DNA of 62,000 nucleotides from Phoronis australis (taxonomy: Eukaryota > Phoronida > Phoronidae), in contig NMRA01000457.1 in the NCBI GenBank assembly GCA_002633005.1, positions 38,145-100,144 of the forward strand, written 5' to 3'. The translations under genes were made by a program, and so were the position numbers. This document shows, piece by piece, positions 50,797 to 60,885 of the stretch; position 1 is the first letter of the stretch; each line of letters opens with the position of its first letter. The notes beneath the pieces are model-generated. The model was not told the DNA's origin. It worked only from the letters and a program-made list of their open reading frames with translations, and ran no database searches.

Positions 50797-51070
50797 TTTT
50801 GGTGTAAGGTCTCGTTCTCGATCGCCTTCCGGGCGTTCTTGATCGCGGGTTGGCCGGGGTGAATATTAAGTCAACGAGGTGTACATAGCATAAACCGATG
50901 CCGGGAAAAACCAAGACAAAATATCGTTTTGATCCCGTGGAAGTTGTGAAAAGAAATAAATCATCGCCCAAATTCATTAACTTTATTGGTAATTTGACGT
51001 TCCGCTATTTCGATCTACTCGGGGTGCTCTTGGTTCGTGTATAGTGTACATAATGAATTGTTGACCTACT

Positions 51071-51249
51071 AATTGACCTATCGCCAGGATTTTGAGTGAC
51101 GACTTAACTGACCATTTAGAACGCATCATTATTGACACACCTTCGTTTCCAAGCCGCCATTTTACCCGACAAACAACACGTTGCACGTTAAAACTTATTG
51201 TTTGTTAGTCGACATTATGCAAGAGGGTGGAGCTTGCGACAGGTCAATT
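51071..51249. mobile_element. 179 bp MITE-like deletion derivative of the 38.1-47.5 kb transposon
   Basis: It opens AATTGACCTATCGCCAGGAT and closes GAGCTTGCGACAGGTCAATT. The left ~105 bp matches 38091-38200 and the right ~20 bp matches 47457-47476. It has no coding content. Likely mobilised in trans by a THAP-DDE transposase of the same family. Confidence 0.7.
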
Positions 51250-52530
51250 GCTGACTCCATCTCTGAGCTTGTTTGACTGAAACCCGATGCACAAAACGAC
51301 GTTTTAGTGATAATTAAGTTATCAACCCACTGAAAATTCAGTTGACATTGCGAATGAATGTTGAAATAACAAACATGGTTATAAAAAGTGTTGCAGGCGG
51401 CCTGATACACGTTGGGTCTTTTTTAAACGCATAGTTTTCTTGCACGGTACCACAGTCGAACACGACCGTCTTTTTATAAAATATCTTACGTTTTGCGAGT
51501 TAATTTCCTAAGAGTACTTTGAGAGGGAAGTTTTCATTGAAAGGTCTCATTAAAATCCACTAAGGGGTAGATTTGCTATGAATCTAACTTTGTTTAAAAT
51601 GAAACTTTGATTTAAAAAGGGGTAGCCACGTTGTAATAAAAAGGACACGTAAGTATGAAGCGTATCTTTCTTTTTCAAAAATATGTACTTTTGCTGCTTG
51701 ACATTGGCTAATTTTCCTGATTACTGACATTGAATTAACGTTCTTCAGTTAGGTGCTAACCTTGACTTTGTGATTTTTGTTATTATTATTAAGTTGCCCA
51801 AATTTTCTATCAACTCAAGTTGTTTTCTGCTTTTATTTGTGGAGTACACATTGTTCTGAAAAAACAATCTGCAACTAACTAAATTATGTTTTCCGTCTTT
51901 GTCAGTTATGGCTGAGATCGTTTAAAAATCCAAAACAGTGTAGTAAAATAGCAGTTCTCTTACTATGGTTTGTCCAATGGCTAACAATAATGTTACCACT
52001 TCATTCACATTTCCATCAAGGTTCATATGACGTCATGTATTTTTGCTATCAACCACTTAAAACGTTGTAAACGTTGTGCGGCTGAATTTATACACCGAAC
52101 ATTCATGGATTTAACTTTTATATTAATCATCGCGATATTCCAGAGAGGTATGGACGCAATGTTCTGAGTAACCTTTAACAAGTATGGGTTCATAAACACG
52201 TTTGTAACACACACATCCGCAAATACACACGTACGCACACAGGCAAGGGGAACGGGGTCACGGTGATACAATACAGACACACATGTATTAATGCTCTTCC
52301 TTACCACGCAGCCGTTATATCATTTAGAGTTTGACCATATACTACACATCTTCAGTGTTTTCAGGGTATTGTTACATTATATGGTGCTACGGAAGAGAAC
52401 TACAAATCATCACTGTGTTATCAGTTGTACAGTACTGTCATATTCTGCAGGGCAAAAATTAATTCAGCGTCTTTTCATCACGCACTACTGTACGTTTATT
52501 TTTTGAAGTTTGAAATAGCGAGAGGGTAAT
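51250..52530. other. No gene seen
   Basis: Unique-looking, AT-rich. The 94-codon frame at 52023-52307 is cysteine-rich by chance and has no domain I recognise. Confidence 0.45.
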
Positions 52531-52854
52531 TTACGACAATCTTCTCGTATGAAACACTGCGTGTTCTTTAGATTTTTCTCCGGCGAAAATGCGTCCTGAC
52601 GATAGCGATAACTTACGAACGTCACTCGAACGAGTTGGCTGATATTCGTTGACGGTTATTGGAATTGCTACTGCTTGCACTTCCGGTTGATCTTGCATTT
52701 TCACCCGGCATGCGGGTTTTCCAACTCTGCGGCTACGATCTACACAAATAGGGTCCATAGTCACCTTTATTTTTTCGTATAACAACTTCTGAACGATCAG
52801 ATCACAGCTTTCATCGGTAGTGTCTTCCAGTTTGTACATACGGACTGAATTCAT
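52531..52854 (-). pseudogene. LINE ORF1-like fragment
   Basis: A 107-codon minus-strand frame starting MNSVRMYKLEDTTDESCDLI, then VDRSRRVGKP and, further on, GRIFAGEKSKEHAVFHTRRL. The order (acidic stretch, helix with VQKLLYEKIKVTMDP, DRSHRVGKP-like turn, then an IFAGEDLT-like stretch) resembles the conserved region of L1-type ORF1 proteins in many invertebrate genomes. The stretch between looks frame-scrambled. No ORF2 is adjacent, and the RNase H fragment 4.4 kb away is on the other strand. Alternative: an unrelated chance frame; I favour the ORF1 relic. Confidence 0.45.
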
Positions 52855-54664
52855 TTAGGAATATTGCACTGGATCTTTTACGTTGGTCTTAGGGGCAAGA
52901 TTGTCTGGTTTCACTGACTATGGTTCTTTTTTCATTTCTTGTAGCTCCTCTCAGATAACTTTCCTGAATACCAGTATGATCTATCTTACCTAACTTTCAA
53001 CCTCGTTTCAAAGTCAACCATTGTTACCAACAGCTTGAAATTCCCTTTTCAACGGCAGATTAATTGGCACAGTAATTACTGACGAGATGACAAAAGTCTT
53101 AAGTAGTACGTAAGGAAGCCACGTTGCAAAACAGTAGGAGGGCTGTCATACATGTATTTAGCAAGGCATTATCGATTGTTGAGGTATTTTGCCTGTATGG
53201 TAGTGAACTCTGTATATAAATACTCGCCAGATAAGCGAAAACCGGTGTTCGGATGTCACTTCTTCAAATGCGAGATGGTTCACCTTAAACCAAAATTCTA
53301 TTGGCTGCTTAATATTCTGGGGCTAACCATCCACAATCGTTGATTAAAAGAGGCATGACGAAAATGCCATTTCGCAACGTGCAGTACACTGTACAATGTA
53401 AATTACTTTTCCCTGAGAGGGACGTTCCAGCAAAAATCCCAAAATCCACGATTTTTGAAATTCGCACTAAGGAAAAACCGTAGAAACCAAAGAGTTTCTA
53501 ATCTCTCTCCCATTTACGATAAATGCGCGCAGCGCTCCCAGTCATTCAAAACAGCTGAGTGATAAGATGGATATTAAAGATGCATAGTCCCATTAAATTG
53601 TGGATATGCAAATGAAGTACTAATTTACAAACAACCCCGGGTCTTCCGGTGTGCCGGACACCATCTCAGAACCAGTTACCATAAAAATCTTGCAAAAGTC
53701 TCGTTTTGTGAGACTATTTTTATATAAACGAGTATAGAAATATTTCTCAGTTACCCTAATGAAACAAGGCAAAGTTTTTATTATCTGTTTATTTCACTAT
53801 CAAATAAAGATTGCTTACTATTTGGAATTGTACGTTCAAACTTGTTTTTAAGTATATCATTTGTAGTGTTTTTTAAACCGCAATTTATTAACAAACTTTT
53901 CCTTTACCTGATTGTACTTTTACACATAGTTCTCCAGGAAGTCAATAAGTGGCGCTTTCTACAAACATAAATATGCACGGATTGAATGAGACACAGCATG
54001 TGAGGCCGCCTGTGTGTACAAAACGCCAAAGTTGTGTAGTCCATCCTAATTTAAACAAATGCGTAACAATTTGATACTCACGTTTCACAGATATTGCAAT
54101 TTTTCTGATAATGAGATTTATGGCACTCTGACATAAATCCTATTATTTGGGCAAATAACATTAGACACCCCTTCATCCTTCATATCCAACTCCTAGTTAG
54201 TTCCTACCAAGTCCGATGGTAGCGCTGTTTGTTCTTTCTCTCCAGCTTCCTGTTGGCCCAGCCACAAGCAACAGTACGTTCAATCGTAAGTTTTCCTAAT
54301 TAGCCAATTTTGTACTCCTCCCACCCTCCCTTACCCTCGGTACCACGACATCTCCACTCAACCGATTGATACCTTTCCCACACTCCCCCTTTTATCGAAC
54401 AAAATCTGCTGTTGGTTATTGTTGATTTTGCAGTCCCTGCTGGTACCTTCTTCAGGCCTGGAGCGCGATACCGTCCGGCAAGAACCGACGTCATTGGCTA
54501 ACGACCCGACCTGTACTCGAGCATCCATCACTGCAGCTTGCTTCTCTCCACCCCGGTCACAGCTCTCGGCACAAACTGAGCCACAACACCACGTTCCTTA
54601 CAATATCTCTTTTTATCACTCCGGCTGGTCTGCTCACTCAGCTTGTCCGGAACCCTGCTTTGCA
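52855..54664. other. No gene seen
   Basis: Unique-looking. Frames at 53152 and 54300-54763 overlap on both strands and lack domain support. Confidence 0.45.
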
Positions 54665-54890
54665 GGTTGTTATAGCCCAGTTGGCTGTTTAGTGTACCCA
54701 TTTGGTACTTTATATGATATTTGCCCATTTGGCAGTTTGTACCCACTTGGTACTTGTTATTGAATTTGCCGTTTTGCTCGACCCAGTTGGTAGGCAATCG
54801 GCCAATACCCATTTGGTATTATGTACCCATTTGGTACTATTGCTAACCTGTGCCACTTAGCATCCGATACCCAATTGTACTTTGGGTATC
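54665..54890. repeat. Array of about eight GTACCCATTTGGTACT-type dyad motifs
   Basis: Copies include GCCCAGTTGGCTG, GTACCCATTTGGTACT, GCCCATTTGGCAG, GTACCCACTTGGTACT, ACCCAGTTGGTAGG, ATACCCATTTGGTATT, GTACCCATTTGGTACT and ATACCCAATTGTACT, spaced irregularly by ~15-55 bp. Each is a small inverted repeat (GTACC...GGTAC). It is not a simple tandem repeat. Confidence 0.7.
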
Positions 54891-54931
54891 GGAAATGTGT
54901 GTGTTATCTCTTGTAATTAAGGAACCCATCT

Positions 54932-55031
54932 AGTTCCTTCTGTGAAATATTTATTTGTAGAGCTGTGATCCTGAAATTCCCAATACAACTTAAAATATAC
55001 ATTATTGTTGTTGTTTTATTTGTCCCCAATA
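54932..55031. repeat. 100 bp dispersed repeat, copy 2
   Basis: Partner of 33963-34062. It ends in CCCCAATAAAAC, which contains an AATAAA polyadenylation hexamer on the plus strand. It follows the dyad-motif array, so array plus tail could be one retroelement end (LTR-like), but no matching LTR or TSD was found. Confidence 0.65.
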
Positions 55032-55792
55032 AAACAACTGAATACGTGAATTTGTGATGTTCTGACCATAAAATACTTAGTTAAGACAACAATCTGTGTC
55101 CAGTGACGAGCCTAATGCCTTGATAATGTATCTAATATGACTGATTTTTGGGACAAAAATATTTTCTTTGTCAAATTTAAAAATGACACTGCTTGGAATT
55201 CAAGTCAACGTTTAATGTATAATAATTGGCAACACAAAGTAAAACAAAATGGCACTAAATATTCACAGAGGTCTGGATAGCACACTAAGGCAAGCATTTG
55301 GTTCATGTCACCATAGATTATGATGTCACAGACACTGCAAACATTGTCCTAATGATGCTAAAACAATTTCATTGTTCATGAATGTTTAACTGGTACAGTT
55401 GAGTTTGACTACAAACGGTAGTGTTTCGCACAATTTATTTGATATTTCTTTTTCATCCAGACTCGTTTTTGTGTGGCGCAAAGTCTGTAAAGGATAATGT
55501 ACCATAGAACCCCGGTAATCTGACCTCTTGTTACTTAAATAATTTTTAAGAAAGTAATTCAAAGTCTTTTGTACACTAGCTTGTAGTGCATGTCTATTAT
55601 TTGAGTCACAACGACAATCCGTTCCTATTAGTGCACGTCGGTGCTTTGTTTTTACTTGATCACGGGCTTAGCGATCAATGATACTAATAGTTTTCTGTAA
55701 CTATTAGTTACAGGAATCTATTAGATGTGGTTGTCGGAGGTCCAGAAAAGAAAAAAAATAGCTGAAAGTCCGCTCGGCGCCTCTGCGAGTGA

Positions 55793-56198
55793 CACAGCAT
55801 GAACACGACAAAATTCAAAGTGAGATTGCAGTTTTCACCCTGCTGTATTGAATTTCACAGTACCTCCATAGTTTTTTGTTTCTCGAGATACATTGTAGAC
55901 TTGTTGATAACATCCTGAAGATATATGGTGAAAAATTTGAACGAATTCGGTTGCAGAGAAATTACTTGTCAAAGAGTGGCTCACTTCTTTGGGACACCTA
56001 ATATAATTTGCATTAAACACAAAAACCTGTGACATTCAGTTGTACTGAGTGACATATTCAGTACTTTTCATAATTTTGTGTTGTGAGTCATTGAAATAAA
56101 ATTTAGTTACCTACTTTAATTATCTCGTTTAGAGTCACACCGTGACATTAGCTGTGGTCAACGTTAATAATTTCCAAAGTGTCTGATCTCTCCCGTCC
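55793..56198. repeat. Duplicated block, copy 1 (mariner right end plus flank)
   Basis: Nearly identical to 60128-60542. It includes a mariner right terminus ending at ~56001 with the TA, plus about 195 bp beyond it. The left part is the terminal ~210 bp of the mariner element only. Differences are scattered single bases and a few small indels. Confidence 0.85.
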
Positions 56199-57277
56199 TT
56201 TTCCGTATTTTCTGATATTGTTTTCCACGCGTTTTTGATGCATTTACTCACTTGTGTCAAGCACTGGTGATAATGGCAATGACTAAATGCCGATGAACTA
56301 GGTTTAACAAACTTTCGTGAGTATTCCAATCTCCTCAGTCCAACGATCGTTTCAACCATAGACTTAGATCTAAAGCTTAACATTTATCTGCAGATGTGGT
56401 AACAGGGTTACTTACCGTTAAGTGGTTCATGCGTGTGATTCGATAGTCGTGTATGATTTTATTTTCGTACGTATGTATGGTTTTTGTGTTCATATGGTTG
56501 TTTTTTGGGGGGGTTCGTATGCACGATTCATACATTCGTAGTAGGTTCGTGCGCAAGATTACGATACTCGTGCTCATGATTCTATGGCAACCCTGACGAA
56601 CCCTTCATGTTTTGTCTACACGATCTTGACCTAGATCCCGGACGCAACGACTATTTCATTTTTAAAGCGAATGACTATATCGAACTAAAGTATGTTGGAG
56701 ATCACCATGTTTGCAGATGACAGAAGACTCCGCGGTTTGTTACCCTCTTCAGTTGTTGCTTTGAACACAAATAGCAGCTTGCGCCAAGAAAACATGACTA
56801 TCTAAACCTATCAAGCAAAATGTGGCGATATTATTGATATCGTTGTTTTGCTAGCAGTGCACCTTTCGTTTTGGTTAACTTTTAATAAACATACATTATC
56901 ACGTGACCCAATTAGTATCAAATTGCAGTTAGTGTCAAACAGCAAATTTTGCATGATTTCTACTTCCAGAAAATATTTGCTCTTACTGAGTAAAAATCAG
57001 TAGTTTTCTTAGATATTTGGCTGAATATACCGAGTTGTCGCCAAGATCCTATATAATCTTAACTTTTAGAATTTCATACGATTCGTAGACGTTGCGAGTT
57101 TTCTGATAACATGGGCTAAATAAGTGATTTCTCCGTCAATATGCGGTTACTATAGTCTTTTAAGACAGTGACTAGTCCAATGTCACAATTACATATCTTT
57201 GACAGTGACTATGGCGACGGAGACGTTGTTTTCACCAGATGTTCAATGGTATTGCGTGGATTTCGAATTAAGATAGT
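56199..57277. other. No gene seen
   Basis: Contains an 82-codon minus frame (56135-56383) starting in the duplicated block, without recognisable domain. Confidence 0.45.
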
Positions 57278-57878
57278 ATGTTTAACATTATCAATTTGGC
57301 GACACGCGATAAAACCGTCAATATACGCTGGGTCAGGGCCCATGTGGGAATTGATGGCAATGAGAATGCAGACAGACTCGCAAAGATAGGAGCAAGCGTT
57401 TTGCATTTTGTGCCTGAACCTGCTATCCCGGTATCTTACGGATGTTGCAGGATGAGTATACGCAACTGGGTACATACCCAGTCAGCAGCCCAGTGGGCAT
57501 CACTTAACTCCTGCAGAGAGACCAAGGAGAATTTTCCCAACGTTATCGAACCAAAAGGTTCAAAAAGCCTTCTGAGTCTAGATAGATTGGGTATAAGACA
57601 CGTCATTCAAATTTTGACGGGCCACTGCAACCTAGCCCGACACAGACACATTACTGGGCATATGGGGAGCCCTGTGTGTCCTGAGTGTGGGTACTGACGT
57701 AGAATCTCCTAAACACCTGGTAGAGTCTTGCCCAGCTTTTTATATGCTAAGGAGCAACCTACTGGATGGCACTGTTACATGCCTACAACATATAGTGCAT
57801 GGCAACAAATGGAAACGTCTGTCCGTTTTCCTAAAGGAGACTGGCAGACTTGAAAACTGTCTTCACGAGGAGCCATAA
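57278..57878 (+). pseudogene. Non-LTR retrotransposon fragment: RNase H C-terminal part and zinc knuckle
   Basis: The product reads NIRWVRAHVGIDGNENADRL, the HxGIxGNExAD end of an RNase H domain as found at the C-terminus of I-group LINE ORF2. It continues to RLGIRHVIQILTGHCNLARH and CPECG. A one-base shift near 57690 moves the frame, after which ESPKHLVESCPAF completes the CxxC...HxxxxC zinc knuckle and ends at 57878. A stop precedes the first ATG, and reverse transcriptase and the first half of RNase H are absent. This is therefore a 5'-truncated, dead 3' end, the usual outcome of incomplete LINE reverse transcription. About 130 bp of possible 3'UTR follows. Confidence 0.78.
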
Positions 57879-58014
57879 TTGGGGTCTCGTGCCTTTGCTC
57901 AAGTGTTTTGTGCAATGGGCCCAACCATGAGGCCTGCGCACGTCTGATGCACCGCAAATGACATCAGACCACCTGCACTGTTTTATTTAAACGAAAAACC
58001 AACACCAAGGGTGG

Positions 58015-58195
58015 ATGTACAAGCGGTCGGACACTTGCTGGACTTCAAAACCAGCTAGCTGGACTGCAAAACCAAATGGCCGGCGTTTTAACTTCGTGGT
58101 CGGACCGCATAACAGGTTGGCCGGTAGCCTACCCCAAGACCAGATGGCCGAACCCAAATAGGGTTGGTTGAACCTAGGTCGCGGTCAGCAAACTA
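58015..58195. repeat. Degenerate minisatellite of CCAGATGGCCG-type motifs
   Basis: Five or six loose copies of a unit built on AAAACCA(G)(A/C)TGGCCGG-ACC, including the perfect palindrome CCAGCTAGCTGG at ~58051. Variable spacing of ~20-40 bp. No coding. Confidence 0.5.
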
Positions 58196-58311
58196 AAGTA
58201 ACTATGTGATTCAGGCCAAAAAGCAAAAAAATCCAACACAAAACAAACATCTCAGTATCGATAGTAGGCCTACATTTGAGTTTGACTAAAANCCCCCCCC
58301 CCCCCCCCCCA

Positions 58312-58403
58312 AGATCCAATTTCAAGTGTCAAATTCGGAACACGGCTCAATCGTAACAAAACTATGGCTAAGTATAGGCTCTCCAGCGATATCCCAGGCG
58401 ACC
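58312..58403. repeat. 92 bp dispersed repeat next to an 18-C run and a single-N join
   Basis: Starts AGATCCAATTTCAAGTGTCA, matching 16052-16143 at over 90%. Preceded by 18 C (58293-58310) and one N (58292). In the other copy the same repeat is preceded by 15 G and a 115 bp gap. Confidence 0.8.
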
Positions 58404-58538
58404 GGCAGTGGCGCTGCGCACTACGACTCCGACTCCGTTTCCGTCGTCTGCTTCACTGTGCAATGAAGAAAATTACTTTATTTTTTAAAGAAAATGGAAT
58501 TTGAGTGACGATGAAAAAACAGAAGCTGCTGGTAAGAT

Positions 58539-58730
58539 GTGAATTTTAATCGAAACCTCAGTGAATCACTCAGAAACTCATAATTATCTCTTTGTCAAAC
58601 GTTAACTTAAGACAATTTCCAAAGCAATCGCGTCGTGAATTTTAATCGAAGCCTCAGTGAATCACTCAGAAACTTATAATTATCTCTTTGTCAAACCTTA
58701 ACTTAAGACGATTTCCAAAGCCACGATTAA
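58539..58730. repeat. 96 bp tandem duplication
   Basis: Two adjacent copies beginning GTGAATTTTAATCGAA at 58539 and 58635 (period 96) with few differences. No coding frame. Confidence 0.85.
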
Positions 58731-58903
58731 GGACACGGTTGCGCGTTGGTCGACGGGCAGCGGACGCTGTGAGGCGGTTTCGTATATGTGCTCAAAAGTC
58801 GGCAATGGGGTAGCGGACTGTGACAAGACCGCGACCCATATTAAGTAGAAGACCGTGTCAGAACATTGTTCGTGAGCTTATACAACGAAATCTGACTGCT
58901 ATA

Positions 58904-60345
58904 TGAGGTGTCCCAAAAAAGTGAGCCACGTTTTGACAAGCACCAGATTAAGCGATATTTTTCAAACTTCTTACCGATGAATCTTATGATATTATAAAAA
59001 ATATGAAAAATATCAAATAAACATGTGTCCAATTGCGCGAATACTGTCAAATTAAAAACATCAGGTCAAAAATAAAATACCAAAGGGAAGCTCACTTACT
59101 TCAATCTACATGTATGGTCCATGTGGCCTCTATCACATTCCTCCGCCACTAAACGGAGCCGTCCATCGAGATTTCCTCTCATGACATGTAATTATCATGT
59201 CCTTTAGCTCCTGCTCAGTCAATTTGTCCCTCATTCCCCGGTAAACTTTCTCGTTCAGAAGGACCTATGTGGCATAGTCCATTGGATCGCAGTCAGCACT
59301 GAGCGGAGGCCGCACATCCTTTTTGGTGTGGCCTCTTTCAGGTGAGGCTGGGTTATCTTGCTTGTGTTTGAAGGAGACCCATCTTGCTGAAACACGTCAC
59401 GGTTTCCAGGATAAAGTGGCCTTCAATCCCGGAGATTTTCACCCAATAACTGCATGTACCTTTGATTGTTAACTTTGGCTCTATCAGTGTCAATAAAATA
59501 TATATTTGTTTTCCCTTCCCAAAATACTCTGTTTTTTTGGCAATTTTTAGCGATTTTAAATCTTTTTAACCAATGAAAATGATCACAGCAGTGGCTGAAG
59601 AGCGGCCGTGCACTTTCTTCATCGAGTTTTTCTTTTCCTTGTAACATTTTTGTCTCTCTTTTGAAGAGTTTTAGCTCCAGTTTTTTTCGCCATTGTTTGC
59701 ACAGAAGACTTGCTCACTAACTTGTAAATCGCTTGCGACTTCTCTCAGAGATATGTGATTCCCCGGTTTTCCCCCCGGGATTGAATCAGTTACTCAACAC
59801 GATCCTCTTTTTCTTTCAAACACGCAGTCTTGAGTTTTCCACTGCCACTTTTACGCGCAACAGACCCTGTGTTGCTTATTCTATAGGTACGGTAATTCTA
59901 TTTACAATCGCCTCACTCCACCCTTTTCCTAGGAACTCCCTTACGATTCTTCTTCTGCCCCACCATTTCTCCGTGAAACATGTTTCAGTAGTAAATTCAT
60001 CACTTTCACTCAAAGGCATCCTTACAAACCGGAATATTGGACAGATCTGATTTGGATACAGATCTGACAACAAAAAACAATAGACTTGAGACACAGGCAG
60101 GCAATTCGTTTGACTGACAGATGCCAGCACAGCATGAACACGATGCAATTCAAAGTGAGATTGCAGTTTTCACCCTGCTGTATTGAATTTCACAGTACCT
60201 CCATAGTTTTTTGTTTCTCTGCGATACATTTTAGACTTGTTGATAACACCCTGAACATATATGGTGAAAAATTTGAACGAATTCGGTTAGTCAGTTGCAG
60301 GGAAATTACTTGTCAAAGAGTGGCTCACTTCTTTGGGACACCTAA
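58904..60345 (-). mobile_element. Tc1/mariner-superfamily relic, 1442 bp, with TA target duplications
   Basis: The 35 bp terminal inverted repeats match at 31 of 35 positions (left TGAGGTGTCCCAAAAAAGTG; right, complemented, TTAGGTGTCCCAAAGAAGTG) and are flanked by TA at 58902-58903 and 60346-60347. On the minus strand, broken frames give in order an N-terminal segment (TEKWWGRRRIVREFLGKGWS), a helix-turn-helix-like segment (ARKSGSGKLKTA, LREVASDLQVSEQV), a middle segment (NRVFWEGKTNIYFIDTDRAK) and DDE-type motifs (FQQDGSPSNTSKI, then WPPLSADCDPMDYAT). Multiple stops and frameshifts make it inactive. Full length for the family is about 1.3-1.6 kb, so it is near complete. Confidence 0.82.
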
Positions 60346-60542
60346 TATAATTTGCATTAAACACAAAAACTTGTGACATTCAGTTGTACTGAGTGACACA
60401 TTCAGTACTTTTTATAATTTTGTGTTGTGAGTAATTGAAATAAAATTTAGTTACCTACTTTAATTATCTCGTTTAGAGTCACACCGTGACATTAGCTGTG
60501 GTCAACGTTAATAATTTTCAAAGTGTCTGATCTCTCCCGTCC
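60128..60542. repeat. Duplicated block, copy 2 (mariner right end plus flank)
   Basis: Partner of 55793-56198. Here the block is continuous with the rest of the 1442 bp mariner element on its left. Both copies end at the same TCTCTCCCGTCC, after which the sequences differ. Confidence 0.85.
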
Positions 60543-60885
60543 AACACTAGTCATAAAATGCGTTTTTCGACCATAAAAAGGCCAATGCTCCTTTAAGCTC
60601 CTCCAAATGGGAGCGCACTGACTACTGACCATCTGCATGGAACCGGCTATAACGTGTCTCGTTAAATCGAAAAAGAAAGTGGTTAAGACCAGATAGTAGT
60701 ATATTTTTCAGTTGTACCAAATACTCCGCCTTCTCTTTATCACAGGAAGCGCGGTCAATATTAAATGCGCTAAACTGTTCAATCGCACAAGACCTGCTTA
60801 CGCCTTGCCTACATCTACAAATAGATAATTTGTCATCGGAATCGATCATAATCACGCTTCAGTGGCTAGAGCGCTGAGCGCGAAA
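60543..60885 (+). other. 5' flank of the NIT receptor gene
   Basis: Unique-looking sequence between the end of a duplicated block (60542) and the receptor ATG. It should contain the 5'UTR and possibly the promoter. An in-frame stop (60826-60828) closes the receptor frame upstream. I see no convincing TATA box or splice acceptor that would decide the transcription start. Confidence 0.4.

Noticed and set aside
54669-55031. Solo LTR starting TGTTATAGCCC
   Set aside because: No TSD, no primer-binding site and no partner LTR; kept only as a dyad array plus dispersed repeat.
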